Below are positions 17,964 to 27,284 of a stretch of 64,000 nucleotides of DNA, in pieces. Location of the stretch: contig NZ_CP047130.1 of NCBI RefSeq assembly GCF_009832865.1, positions 744,001-808,000 on the forward strand, written 5' to 3'. The DNA is from Colwellia sp. 20A7 (GTDB lineage: Bacteria; Pseudomonadota; Gammaproteobacteria; Enterobacterales; Alteromonadaceae). The notes below the pieces were generated by a model, which saw only the letters and a program-made list of their open reading frames with translations, was not told the DNA's origin and ran no database searches. The translations under genes were made by a program, and so were the position numbers. Numbering within the stretch: position 1 is the first letter of the stretch; each line of letters starts with the position of its first letter.

Positions 17964-18320
17964 TTAGGTAATTGTTCTAGGCGGTAAGTACTTACTTTCA
18001 ACGTAGAACAAGTGCTGTGCATTGCGCAAATTACCTGAATCTTTAAGCCATTGCTCTGTAATTATTTCTCGTTGTAAAGCCGCATGTAATAAGCGGCTTT
18101 TATATTGGCACCAATAATATATCGTTGCAGCTTGATGACAATCGTTATTCGGAAATATATCACTACGTTTTTCCGCCATTTCCTCAATAATACTCGCAAT
18201 AACTTTTTCTTTTAATTCGTCCTCAATTTTTTGTTTAAAGCGTGTGAAACGCTTTGCTTTAATTAATTGCCAAATTAACCAGACCATTGAGGCTAGGGCA
18301 AGTGCAGCTATAATTTGCAT
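17964..18320 (-). CDS. Small membrane-anchored protein of unknown function
   Basis: A 118-residue protein I cannot assign to a family. An N-terminal transmembrane helix (residues about 1-20, MQIIAALALASMVWLIWQLI) is followed by a basic stop-transfer segment (KAKRFTRFKQK) and a soluble, helical cytoplasmic part with CHQAATIYYWCQYKSRLLHAAL. It is convergent with trmB, whose stop lies 9 bases from its own. Codon use matches the neighbours and the frame is well isolated, so it is probably real. Confidence 0.6.
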   Translation of the reverse strand: MQIIAALALASMVWLIWQLIKAKRFTRFKQKIEDELKEKVIASIIEEMAEKRSDIFPNNDCHQAATIYYWCQYKSRLLHAALQREIITEQWLKDSGNLRNAQHLFYVESKYLPPRTIT

Positions 18321-18569
18321 TTATTTTCTCGTGTAATAATTATGAGAGGATAGTAACAACTTTTAACCGTAAAATATCTGATTATTTTAGTTGTCTTCGA
18401 ACGATTGTAAACTCTCTTTAAAAATACTCTTTTTGTTGGTTACTCATTATTTAATTCCCTTCTCTACTCTTCTAATCCTATTATTTATAATTGTTTACAT
18501 TGACTTTTGTTATTAACACACCTTAAATTGATTGTTATGGATGAAAAATCATGTCAATGAGCAGCATTA

Positions 18570-20120
18570 ATGAATAAAGCAGTAAAAATCAATGACAAAC
18601 TTACCAAACGGTTATTAGTTTATATATTATTATGCAGTACGCTAGTTTCTGTGTTCTCAACTATTGTTCAACTTTATTCTTCTTTTCAATACGATATAGA
18701 GTTATTAGAACAGCGCTTTAATAATATAGAGAAAAGTTACATACCTTCTCTGGCTACTAGTTTATGGGATTTTAATGAGCCCTTAGTTGCTCAACAAGTA
18801 CAGGGGATTGTTGATTTACCTGATATAGGTTTAGTTATCGTTAAAAATGACTTTGATTATTTATATGAACAGGGCAGCGGAGATTTCACGGTTAAAAAGT
18901 TTGTTGAATATCCAATTGATTTTGAAGGACAACATGTAGGTAGTTTGCAAGTATATGGAACTTATAAAGACATCTACGAACGTTTATGGCAGCAAGCTGG
19001 ATTTATCTTGACGGCCGAGTTTATTAAGATATTAATTCTCACCTTCTTTATTATTATTATTGTCAATAAAATCATTGTTAAACACTTGGTTCAAATTACT
19101 CGCTATACCCAAGAGTTAGCGAGCTATAACTTAGATAAAAAATTAATTCTGTCAAATCGACCACAAAAAGAAGATGAATTAGATTCTCTTGTTTATGCAA
19201 TAAATGATATGCGCATTAAACTTAAAGATGAAATATTCAAGTTAGAAGATGCAGAAAACGCTTTGTTAGCCTTAAATGGTGAGTTAGAAGTTAAAGTTCA
19301 TGATAGAACGGCTAAATTAGAGCAAAGTAATCAGCAGTTACAAAGCTCGTTCGACAATTTAACATTGGCGCAAGATCAATTAGTACAATCTGAAAAAATG
19401 GCCTCACTTGGTCAGTTAGTTGCGGGGGTTGCTCATGAAGTGAATACACCTTTAGGGATTTGTGTAACATCTATTACCGCGCTTAAAGAAAAAGTAGAAG
19501 CTTTGCAAGAAGCAGTAAACTCACAAGAATTAACAAAAACTTTTCTGATCGAAACATTAAATTTATTGATGGAATATGAGCAAATAATTGAACGCAGCTT
19601 AAATAAATCAGTAGAGCTCATTCGTAGTTTTAAGTCGGTGGCCGTTGAACAACATACCGACCCAGAAGTAAATATTAACTTGTCTCAGCATGTTTACGAC
19701 GTGGTAAATACCGTTAAAACACTCTTTAAACAAAAAAAATATACTATTAATATTGAGGTCGATAAAGACATTAGCTTAATAACTTACCCAAGTGCTTGGA
19801 ATCAAATATTAACTAATTTTTTAATGAATTCACATATTCACGGTTTTGAAGATCGTCTTGAAGGCGAAATAGCGATAAAATTCACTAAAAGTAATGGTTA
19901 CTTAACGCTGCTTTATGCTGATAATGGCAAAGGAATACCTGATACCTTGGAAAAGCGCATATTCGATCCTTTTGTCACAACAAAGCGTGGGCAAGGTGGT
20001 TCAGGTTTAGGCTTAAATATTGTTTTTAATTTGGTTAACACCAAATTAGGTGGAACGATTAAACTACTTGAAATTGATCAAGGTAGTAGCTTTAAAGTGA
20101 AAGTGCCAATCAAAGATTAA
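18570..20120 (+). CDS. Membrane sensor histidine kinase, orphan
   Basis: A 516-residue inner-membrane kinase. Transmembrane helices lie near residues 13-35 and 150-170 around a periplasmic sensor of about 115 residues. A HAMP linker (about 170-225) and a coiled coil (about 225-270) lead to the HisKA domain, whose phospho-acceptor is His289 in GVAHEVNTPLG. The HATPase follows: N box NQILTNFLMNSHIHGFED, G1 DNGKGIP, F box FDPFVTTK and G2 GGSGLGLNIV. No response regulator lies beside it, so it is an orphan. The following SulP gene starts 210 bases on and may be separate. Confidence 0.92.
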   Translation: MNKAVKINDKLTKRLLVYILLCSTLVSVFSTIVQLYSSFQYDIELLEQRFNNIEKSYIPSLATSLWDFNEPLVAQQVQGIVDLPDIGLVIVKNDFDYLYEQGSGDFTVKKFVEYPIDFEGQHVGSLQVYGTYKDIYERLWQQAGFILTAEFIKILILTFFIIIIVNKIIVKHLVQITRYTQELASYNLDKKLILSNRPQKEDELDSLVYAINDMRIKLKDEIFKLEDAENALLALNGELEVKVHDRTAKLEQSNQQLQSSFDNLTLAQDQLVQSEKMASLGQLVAGVAHEVNTPLGICVTSITALKEKVEALQEAVNSQELTKTFLIETLNLLMEYEQIIERSLNKSVELIRSFKSVAVEQHTDPEVNINLSQHVYDVVNTVKTLFKQKKYTINIEVDKDISLITYPSAWNQILTNFLMNSHIHGFEDRLEGEIAIKFTKSNGYLTLLYADNGKGIPDTLEKRIFDPFVTTKRGQGGSGLGLNIVFNLVNTKLGGTIKLLEIDQGSSFKVKVPIKD

Positions 20121-20330
20121 CCGATAATAACTACAGTATTTAGTGAAACTAATATCGCTCTAAAAACAAGCAGATATTGACTTTTTTACATTAGATCTAT
20201 AGTATTCTCGCGCCTTAAATCTAACTACAAACTCTGTAAATATCTAAACTTGCTAGCTTTAGGTGTCTTCGCTGTTCTTAACTTCATGAATACATTTATA
20301 AATGTATTCAATACAACCAATGAGATAAAA

Positions 20331-21887
20331 ATGTTTGAATTACATACCAGTAAAGTGTCAAACCTGAGAAATGATGTTTTGTCGGGCTTTACCGTCGCTT
20401 TAGCTTTGGTGCCGGAAGCAGTCGCTTTTGCTTTTGTTGCAGGTGTAGAGCCTTTAGTGGGACTATATGCTGCATTTATGGTTGGTTTAATTACTGCTAT
20501 ATTTGGCGGTCGACCAGGAATGATTTCAGGGGCAACAGGTGCTATGGCTGTTGTTATGGTTAGCTTAGTAGCTATTCATGGGGTTGAGTACCTTTTTGCT
20601 ACTGTTGTATTAACCGGTTTACTGCAAATATTGGCGGGGCTATTTAAATTAGGTAAGTTTATTCGTTTAGTGCCACATCCCGTAATGCTCGGTTTTGTTA
20701 ATGGTTTAGCCATTGTTATTTTCTTAGCACAACTTGGGCAATTTAAAGTAACAAATAGCGCAGGTGAGTTAGAGTGGTTACAAGGCTCTCCAATGATGAT
20801 TATGGCAGGGTTAATTTTGTTAACTATGGCTATTATTCACTTCCTACCTAAATTAACTAGAGCAATACCTTCTTCACTCGTTGCCATTGTTGTTGTTACC
20901 TTATTAGTACAAAGTTTAGGGCTTGATACCCGTACAGTTGTTGATTTTCTTCGCGATATGACCAACGACCCAACCGCTTCGATTGCAGGCGGTTTACCAC
21001 AGTTTTCTATTCCTAATGTACCTTTTGATTTTGAAACTTTAAAAGTTATCTTACCTTTTGCACTTGTGCTTGCTGCTATCGGTTTAATTGAGTCTTTACT
21101 GACATTAACACTTATTGATGAGTTAACAGGAACTCGTGGTCATGGTAATAAAGAGTGTGTTGCCCAGGGCGCTGCTAATACGGTAACTGGTTTCTTTGGT
21201 GGTATGGGTGGTTGTGCCATGATTGGACAATCGATGATTAATGTAAATTCAGGCGGTAGAGGTCGAGCTTCAGGTATAACAGCTGCGCTTGCTTTACTTG
21301 GTTTTATTTTGTTTGCTTCAGGCTTAATTGAAATGATCCCATTAGCTGCTTTAGTTGGGGTTATGTTTATTGTTGTTATTGGTACTTTCGAGTGGTCAAG
21401 CTTCCGTATTTTGAAAAAAGTACCTAAGGCCGATGCTTTCGTTATCGTACTTGTATCGGGTGTTACTGTTGCAACTGATTTAGCAATAGCGGTAGTGGTA
21501 GGTGTTATTGTTTCGGCATTAGTGTTTGCTTGGGAGCATGCTAAACGCATTAAGGTTAACCGAAGTACTGACGAACAAGGTGCTACAGTTTATGAAGTAA
21601 TAGGTCCAATTTTCTTTGGTTCAGTTTCTACTTTTCTAGAGCAATTTGACATTGAGCAAGACAGCGATGATGTCGTCATTGAATTCAAACGCTCTCGTGT
21701 TGCAGACCATTCTGCAATAGAGGCAATCGATACTTTAGCTGAACGCTATATTGCCAAAGGTAAAAAAGTACATTTAAAACATTTAAGTCAAGAGTGTAAA
21801 ATATTGTTAAAAAAGGCAGGAGACTTAGTGGAAGTCAATGTAATTGAAGACCCTGAATACCATATAGCAACAGATAAACTTGGCTAA
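20331..21887 (+). CDS. SulP-family anion transporter with STAS domain
   Basis: An inner-membrane transporter of 518 residues with about 12-14 transmembrane spans. [21 protein letters not shown] and [19 protein letters not shown] are SulP (SLC26) signatures. The C-terminal STAS domain starts near residue 425 ([20 protein letters not shown]). Substrate may be sulfate or bicarbonate; the sequence does not decide and no carbonic anhydrase gene is adjacent. The open frame reaches back to a TTG at 20250, but the ATG at 20331 with GAGAT upstream gives the normal N-terminus [20 protein letters not shown] and is preferred. Confidence 0.93.
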   Translation: MFELHTSKVSNLRNDVLSGFTVALALVPEAVAFAFVAGVEPLVGLYAAFMVGLITAIFGGRPGMISGATGAMAVVMVSLVAIHGVEYLFATVVLTGLLQILAGLFKLGKFIRLVPHPVMLGFVNGLAIVIFLAQLGQFKVTNSAGELEWLQGSPMMIMAGLILLTMAIIHFLPKLTRAIPSSLVAIVVVTLLVQSLGLDTRTVVDFLRDMTNDPTASIAGGLPQFSIPNVPFDFETLKVILPFALVLAAIGLIESLLTLTLIDELTGTRGHGNKECVAQGAANTVTGFFGGMGGCAMIGQSMINVNSGGRGRASGITAALALLGFILFASGLIEMIPLAALVGVMFIVVIGTFEWSSFRILKKVPKADAFVIVLVSGVTVATDLAIAVVVGVIVSALVFAWEHAKRIKVNRSTDEQGATVYEVIGPIFFGSVSTFLEQFDIEQDSDDVVIEFKRSRVADHSAIEAIDTLAERYIAKGKKVHLKHLSQECKILLKKAGDLVEVNVIEDPEYHIATDKLG

Positions 21888-21934
21888 GGTATTTTTTGAT
21901 AGTGTCAGGTTTCTCATTTAAGGTTATATAATAA

Positions 21935-22258
21935 ATGCAGCTAGAGTTCTTTGATATTCCAAGTCCTTGTGTGGAAGTATGTCAATCGAATGAAAAGGGC
22001 TATTGCCTTGGCTGCATGCGTACGCGTGAAGAAAGAAAAGAATGGCTTCACCTTAATAATGACACCAAAAAAAAAGTAATTAAACGTTGTATTCAGCGGA
22101 AGAAACGTCTAAAAAATAAGGACACCCCGAAAGTTGCTGAGATCGTCAGAACTGAGTCAGAGCAACTGCAAGTAGAGCAGCCTTCATTATTAGATGCCCC
22201 TAAAAAAATGACATCATTTCATGATACTGATTTAGATTTTGGGGATTTTGAACTATAG
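21935..22258 (+). CDS. DUF1289 domain protein
   Basis: A 107-residue cytoplasmic protein. SPCVEVCQSNEKGYCLGCMR gives the four Cys of DUF1289, probably a metal or Fe-S site, followed by a REERKEW helix and a basic stretch (KKKVIKRCIQRKKRLKNK). The C-terminal 45 residues are an Asp/Glu-rich tail outside the domain. Function is unknown. It lies 47 bases after the SulP gene, so co-transcription is possible. Confidence 0.85.
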   Translation: MQLEFFDIPSPCVEVCQSNEKGYCLGCMRTREERKEWLHLNNDTKKKVIKRCIQRKKRLKNKDTPKVAEIVRTESEQLQVEQPSLLDAPKKMTSFHDTDLDFGDFEL

Positions 22259-22369
22259 TAATTAACCGTTTTATTTAAGGAACAGAAGAAAACGGTTGCT
22301 AGCTTATATAATTATGGCTATTATACGCCTCCTTTGAGGCACCTAGTTGTTTCAATGTTTAACTATAAT

Positions 22370-22445
22370 GCCCCGATAGCTCAGTTGGTAGAGCAGAGGA
22401 TTGAAAATCCTCGTGTCCCTGGTTCAAATCCGGGTCGGGGCACCA
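22370..22445 (+). tRNA. tRNA-Phe (anticodon GAA), second copy
   Basis: A 76-base cloverleaf identical base for base to the minus-strand gene at 14627-14702, with encoded CCA and anticodon GAA. The flanks differ, so this copy is transcribed on its own. Confidence 0.95.
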
Positions 22446-23004
22446 TTTATTTAATCTTATGCTGCGACTGTTCGTTCCTCACGCTCAGTCTGAACGTAGT
22501 GCCCGTTAGTCCTGAACTTGTTGAAAGAGTTTTTAGCGAAAATACTTAATTTCCTTAGGTAAGTCATTGTTCTTTCATGTACTTATATATGTACTTTAAG
22601 TGTATCGAAAACTTTCTGGTTATCATTTTGTCAATGTGATTAGCGTTACACTAAGATAAGCTTTGATACAAAATTTAATAAAAACGTAACGTGTGCCATA
22701 CCGATAGACCATAGTAATCCACCTATTTTTTACACACCAAAAAATTCAACACTTTATGTTTTTCTTGGTTGAAATTTCGGATCGTGAAATTCGGATCGTG
22801 AAAGTAGGTGTTTAGTTAATTCTTTTAATTTCTGTTAAAAAAATAAGTTAATAGTAAGTTTGCTATTGCTTTAAGGGTGAGATTCCATAATAATATTATA
22901 ATCTAATACTTACACCTTTTGACTTATTCGTTAGGTACTAAGTGCACTTTGGGTTAGGGGGAATTGAATGCCTCATGATCAGTATATTAAAAAGGAATAT
23001 AACA
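22446..23004. other. Intergenic region upstream of the poly-serine lipoprotein
   Basis: A/T-rich. A 14-base direct repeat, TTCGGATCGTGAAA, occurs twice in tandem at 22776-22803. A TATAAT hexamer at 22897-22902 is a possible -10 box for the lipoprotein gene. No gene is supported. Confidence 0.35.
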
Positions 23005-24228
23005 GTGAATAATATAGGTTTTTTAAAGTCACCTATCGCAATAGTTTTAGGAACAGTATTAATGGTTGCGAGTTGTGGTGGAAGTTCAAATTCTAACAGT
23101 TCAAGCTCTAGCAGTTCAAGCTCTAGCAGTTCAAGCTCTAGTAGTTCAAGCGCACCTACTGACACTGCAGGTATTGCTGTTGTTACTGGGCAAGCACTAA
23201 AAGGGATATTGATGGGGGCTGACGTTATCATAACAAATGCCGCTGGTACTGAGGTTGCTCGTGGTGTTACTGATAGTGAAGGTAAATTCGATATCAGCTT
23301 TGCACCTGAAGCTGATGGTGTTTATACCATAACAACGGTATCTAATGACAATACCACTATGGTTTGTGATGCTGTAACGTGTGGTTCAGATGCTGATGGC
23401 AATGTTATTGTTATGGGTGAAATAGTACCTGCTGCTAATTTAGAAGGTTTGGAATTAGCCAATGTTTTATATATAGCAAAACCTGCTGATAATGCTACAA
23501 ATGAAAATGACATTCAATTGAATGTTTTTACTACAACAACTGTTGCAGTATTAAGAGCTAAAATAGCCGAAGGTAATTTAGATGCTGATGGACTTAAAGA
23601 GGCTGCATTATTAGCAACAAAAGTTGCAGCAGAAGCTTTAGGTATTGAACTACCTGAAGATGCTAATTTACTTAACTTAGTTCTCTCTAGCAATTTTGAT
23701 GAAATTATTGAAGCACATGACGCATTTCTTGCGCTAATCAACGCAGCTTTTGCAGCTGACATAAGCAATGTTGGTAAATTAATTGACGCTATATCATTGA
23801 TTGTCGAAGCGACAGATGGTGAGGATATTAGTGCAGCCCTTGACGCACTAATTGCAATCCACGGTGAAATTACCCAAGAAGCGGTAGCAATATCGGGTGA
23901 AGTTAATGTTTCTCAAGAAGCCATTGATCTACTTAACGATGCTGCAAATGGCACAATTGATGTTGGCGCGTTGGAGAATGCTGTTATAGAAAATAATGGT
24001 GGCGACTCAAGTTCTAGCTCAAGCAGCTCTAGCTCAAGTGTTCCAAGCTCAAGCAGCTCTAGCTCAAGCAGTTCAAGCTCAAGCAGTTCAAGCTCAAGCA
24101 GTTCAAGCTCAAGCAGTTCAAGCTCAAGTGTTCCAAGCTCAAGCAGCTCTAGTTCAACAGGCTCAGGTTCTGGTTCTGGCTCAGGTTCTGGTTCTGGCAC
24201 TGGTGGCTCAGGCGGTGGTGGTGCATAG
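23005..24228 (+). CDS. Lipoprotein with poly-serine linkers
   Basis: I place the start at the GTG at 23005. AAGGA lies 8 bases before it, and the protein then begins with a proper lipoprotein signal peptide ending VASC. The 407-residue product runs: lipidated Cys, Gly/Ser, a linker of about 20 Ser, an Ig-like / carboxypeptidase-regulatory-like domain (TAGIAVVTGQALKGILMGAD and on), and a helical Ala/Leu-rich region of about 160 residues. It ends with a second Ser linker broken by VPSS, a (SG)n tract and TGGSGGGGA. Poly-Ser linkers are known from marine polysaccharide degraders, where they separate domains. No catalytic domain is visible. An upstream TTG at 22942 is in frame but has no support. 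A terminator follows. Confidence 0.8.
   Translation: MNNIGFLKSPIAIVLGTVLMVASCGGSSNSNSSSSSSSSSSSSSSSSSSAPTDTAGIAVVTGQALKGILMGADVIITNAAGTEVARGVTDSEGKFDISFAPEADGVYTITTVSNDNTTMVCDAVTCGSDADGNVIVMGEIVPAANLEGLELANVLYIAKPADNATNENDIQLNVFTTTTVAVLRAKIAEGNLDADGLKEAALLATKVAAEALGIELPEDANLLNLVLSSNFDEIIEAHDAFLALINAAFAADISNVGKLIDAISLIVEATDGEDISAALDALIAIHGEITQEAVAISGEVNVSQEAIDLLNDAANGTIDVGALENAVIENNGGDSSSSSSSSSSSVPSSSSSSSSSSSSSSSSSSSSSSSSSSSSVPSSSSSSSTGSGSGSGSGSGSGTGGSGGGGA
23098..23151 (+). repeat. 15-bp tandem repeats coding poly-Ser linker 1
   Basis: Three and a half units of AGTTCAAGCTCTAGC (five Ser codons) in tandem. Mixed AGY and TCN codons keep the frame, and gain or loss of a unit would change the linker by five Ser. 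Confidence 0.8.
24008..24155 (+). repeat. 15-bp tandem repeats coding poly-Ser linker 2
   Basis: Tandem units related to AGCTCAAGCAGTTCA, interrupted twice by a Val-Pro codon pair (GTTCCA). The repeat continues into a GGTTCTGGCTCA-type Gly-Ser tract. Confidence 0.8.
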
Positions 24229-24256
24229 CACTAGCTCCCTTTAAGTAAAGTATAAT

Positions 24257-24284
24257 AAAACCGCTTCTTAGCGGTTTTATTTTA
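24257..24284 (+). terminator. Rho-independent terminator of the poly-Ser lipoprotein gene
   Basis: AAAACCGC-TTCTTA-GCGGTTTT hairpin followed by ATTTTATTT, 28 bases past the stop. The A-rich left arm would let it work from the other strand as well. Confidence 0.85.
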
Positions 24285-24364
24285 TTTAAACAATTAATAT
24301 TTGAACACATGAAATTGAAGAACGCATTTCTCTTTAATTGATGACATTTCAAAAGTAAAAATAT

Positions 24365-24754
24365 ATGAGTAACGAAAAAATCAGGCAAGAATTTACAAAA
24401 TTTATTTTTGTTGGCTTAATTTGTACTTCTGTTCAATATGTTTTATTGTTCATTTTGGTAGAGCTTGCTTCAGTTTATGCGGTTACTGCTTCAGCTATAG
24501 CCTATATTCTAAGTGCTGTTGTAAGCTATTTTCTAAATTATCATTTTACTTTTCAAGTGAATAATAACCATGCAACCACCTTAGCTAAGTTTATTTTTAT
24601 GGTTTTACTTGGTTTTTTAGCAAATACAGTAATATTCTATTTTGTCTTTAATCACTTCATGTTACCTTATATTTTTACTCAAATAGTGGCTACGGTTTTA
24701 GTATTAATGCAGAACTTTATGCTAAGTAAATATTGGACCTTTAAAACATCATAA
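24365..24754 (+). CDS. GtrA-family membrane protein
   Basis: A 129-residue inner-membrane protein with four transmembrane helices. FTKFIFVGLICTSVQYVLLF and the C-terminal FMLSKYWTFK are the GtrA fold's ends. GtrA-type proteins are thought to flip polyprenyl-phosphate-linked glucose or similar sugars across the inner membrane. The stop overlaps the start of the next gene (TAATG), which encodes the partner glycosyltransferase. First gene of a four-gene unit. Confidence 0.9.
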   Translation: MSNEKIRQEFTKFIFVGLICTSVQYVLLFILVELASVYAVTASAIAYILSAVVSYFLNYHFTFQVNNNHATTLAKFIFMVLLGFLANTVIFYFVFNHFMLPYIFTQIVATVLVLMQNFMLSKYWTFKTS

Positions 24755-25740
24755 TGATAAACAACTCTCCTGATCTAGCATCAACTTCTGTTTCCACATT
24801 ACCTTCTTTAGCTATTGTCGTTCCTTGTTTTAATGAAGAGGAAGTACTAAAGCTTACTGTTGACGTATTATCAGCAAAACTTGCGCAATTAATAGAGAGT
24901 CATAAAATTAATGAACACTCTTATATTTATTTCGTTGATGACGGTAGCTCTGACAATACTTGGGCATTAATTGATGATTTTAGCTGTAATCATCAATTAA
25001 TCAGAGGGATAAAATTGTCAAGAAACAAAGGTCATCAATTGGCTTTACTGGCAGGCTTATTCTCAACCAATGAAGATATGGTTATTTCAATTGATGCTGA
25101 TCTACAAGATGATACTGATGTTATCGACCAAATGGTTGACCGCTACGGCTCAGGCGACGATATTGTTTATGGCGTGCGTTCAACACGCGATACCGATAGT
25201 AAGTTTAAAAGGCTTACCGCTGAAAGTTATTATTCATTATTAGACAAAATGGGCGTTGAAATTGTCTATAACCATGCTGATTTTCGTTTAATGTCTAAAC
25301 GAGCAATTAATAGTTTAAGAGAATTCCCAGAAAGTAATGTTTTTCTCCGTGGCTTAATACCACAGCTTGGCTTTAGATCATCTATTGTTAGTTATAGCCG
25401 CCTAGCCAGACAAGCAGGTGAAACTAAATACCCGGTCTCTAAAATGTTGAAGTTGGCTTGGGAAGGCGTTACTTCTTTTTCAGTAATGCCGTTACGCTTA
25501 ATTACTTCGATGGGGCTTATTGTTAGCTTAATATCGCTGAGTTTAACGTTTTGGGTATTATATTTGAAAATATTTACACAAAGTGCAATTCCTGGTTGGT
25601 CATCAATTTTATTACCTATTTTATTCATAGGTGGTGTTCAATTAATTAGTCTCGGTATTATTGGTGAGTATATTGCTAAAATATTTACCGAAACAAAAGC
25701 ACGCCCTAAATATATCATCGAAAAAAAAACCTATAAATAA
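24754..25740 (+). CDS. GtrB / DPM1-like polyprenyl-phosphate glycosyltransferase
   Basis: A 328-residue GT2 enzyme with two C-terminal transmembrane helices (about 240-260 and 275-300). The catalytic domain shows IVVPCFNEEEVL, FVDDGSSDNTW and the DXD motif SIDADLQDD. It should load a sugar from a nucleotide donor onto undecaprenyl phosphate on the cytoplasmic face. It is coupled to gtrA by a one-base overlap. A PMT-type transferase that would use the lipid-linked sugar follows 29 bases later. Confidence 0.92.
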   Translation: MINNSPDLASTSVSTLPSLAIVVPCFNEEEVLKLTVDVLSAKLAQLIESHKINEHSYIYFVDDGSSDNTWALIDDFSCNHQLIRGIKLSRNKGHQLALLAGLFSTNEDMVISIDADLQDDTDVIDQMVDRYGSGDDIVYGVRSTRDTDSKFKRLTAESYYSLLDKMGVEIVYNHADFRLMSKRAINSLREFPESNVFLRGLIPQLGFRSSIVSYSRLARQAGETKYPVSKMLKLAWEGVTSFSVMPLRLITSMGLIVSLISLSLTFWVLYLKIFTQSAIPGWSSILLPILFIGGVQLISLGIIGEYIAKIFTETKARPKYIIEKKTYK

Positions 25741-25769
25741 TTAACCAAAAATTACCACTAATATTTAGA

Positions 25770-27284
25770 ATGAAATTACCTAAGAACTCACTTATTGACT
25801 ATGTAAAGCAATACAACATTGGTTTGTATGTATTGCTTATTTTGCTATTGGGCACTACTACTGTTTCTCCTGGTTATAATCAACCGGCTGAATTGTTTTG
25901 GGACGAAAACTATCATATTGCTTCGGCACAAAAATATATTGATGGGGTTATGTTTATGGAACCTCATCCACCACTAGGTAAAATGTTATTAGCTTTGGGT
26001 GAATATATCACGCAAGCTAACCAAAATGTTGATACGAAAAATTTACTAAAAACTGACTATTTACAAAACGGCATGAAGCCGAAAAATTTATCTTTTACTG
26101 GCTATCGACTTGTACCAGTAATATTAATGATATTAACGGCCGTTTTATTTTTTTTCATTGTGATGAATATTAGTAACAATAGTCATATTGCCTTCTTGTC
26201 ATCTTTACTCTTACTTTTTGATAATGCGTTAGTGGTACATGCGCGTAGTGCGATGTTAGAAAGCACACAATTGTTTTTTATGTTGGCAGCCATTCTTTAC
26301 TTTACGTTAGCCATTAAAAAGAATCGTATAACGCTTAAAACCTATTTAATACTAGCCAGTCTTATTGCTTTAGTGATCTCTGTTAAAGTGAATGGTGCAA
26401 TTTTATTACTATTGTTAGCCTTTCTATTTTTCTATGAACAGAAGGAAGCAATTAAAAATAAAAAAATAAGCCAAGTATTGAACCGTTTAGTGGTAACAGC
26501 ACCATTAAGTATATTATCAATCGCTATGGTATTTTTACTCTTCATGTATGCCCATATTGTAAGCGGGAGTAAAATTGAAAATAATCAAACCTATAAAGCC
26601 TCACCAGCGTACCAAGAACTTATTACTCAAGGCGATATATATAGTCCTACCGCTTTTATTGTGGCGCTAAAAGATAACTTAAAATTTATGAGTGAATATG
26701 CTGATGGCGTACCTACGTTAGACATTTGTAAAGACGGTGAAAATGGCAGTTTAGCTGTTGGTTGGCCACTTGGTACTAAAACGATTAATTATCGTTGGGA
26801 TAAAGAAACCATTGACGGGAAACAGCAAGCAAGTTACCTGTATTTACAAAGTAATCCGTTAGTATGGATTACTTCAGGTATAGGAGTTTTATTGAGTGTC
26901 AGCTTACTTATAGGCCGTTTCGTCTACAATGCCCCAGTTAAAGACGAATCTTTGTTTTGGTGGATAACGGTATTTAGCACACTTTATGTAAGTTACATGA
27001 TTGCAATAATACAAATAGATCGGGTGATGTATTTGTATCATTACTTTATTCCCTTAATGTTTGCTTTAATTAATTTACCGTTAATTTTCAGTTATATTTT
27101 TAGTGATGAATTAATTAAACAGCCTAAGCATAGTTATATTAATTTATTAATATTTACAGCTTTAGTTATTGCTTCTTTTATACATTTTTCGCCTTTTACT
27201 TATTATCTGCCTTTAACTGAGCAAGAATTTCAATTAAGGCAGTGGTTTGATTTTTGGCAACTTCATTCGGTTACCCAAAAATGA
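25770..27284 (+). CDS. PMT-family (GT39-like) lipid-linked sugar transferase
   Basis: A 504-residue polytopic membrane enzyme (about 10-12 spans). ELFWDENYHIASAQKY carries the Asp-Glu pair of the first periplasmic loop, and EPHPPLGKMLLALGEY is the typical PMT / dolichyl-phosphate-mannose mannosyltransferase signature. It should move a sugar from a polyprenyl phosphate carrier to a protein, lipid or glycan on the periplasmic side. Its acceptor is unknown. The stop overlaps the start of a PA14 protein gene (ATGA). Confidence 0.88.
   Translation: MKLPKNSLIDYVKQYNIGLYVLLILLLGTTTVSPGYNQPAELFWDENYHIASAQKYIDGVMFMEPHPPLGKMLLALGEYITQANQNVDTKNLLKTDYLQNGMKPKNLSFTGYRLVPVILMILTAVLFFFIVMNISNNSHIAFLSSLLLLFDNALVVHARSAMLESTQLFFMLAAILYFTLAIKKNRITLKTYLILASLIALVISVKVNGAILLLLLAFLFFYEQKEAIKNKKISQVLNRLVVTAPLSILSIAMVFLLFMYAHIVSGSKIENNQTYKASPAYQELITQGDIYSPTAFIVALKDNLKFMSEYADGVPTLDICKDGENGSLAVGWPLGTKTINYRWDKETIDGKQQASYLYLQSNPLVWITSGIGVLLSVSLLIGRFVYNAPVKDESLFWWITVFSTLYVSYMIAIIQIDRVMYLYHYFIPLMFALINLPLIFSYIFSDELIKQPKHSYINLLIFTALVIASFIHFSPFTYYLPLTEQEFQLRQWFDFWQLHSVTQK

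Noticed and set aside
20250..20330. N-terminal extension of the SulP protein from a TTG codon
   Set aside because: The extra 27 residues do not belong to the family and the ATG at 20331 has better spacing to a GAGAT element.
22334..22549. 71-residue open frame overlapping tRNA-Phe
   Set aside because: It is read-through of the tRNA gene with no ribosome binding site or family match.
23913..24244. Pro-Glu or Gln-Ala repeat proteins in other frames of the poly-Ser region
   Set aside because: Low-complexity artefacts of the Ser-codon repeats; the lipoprotein frame has the signal peptide, start site and terminator.
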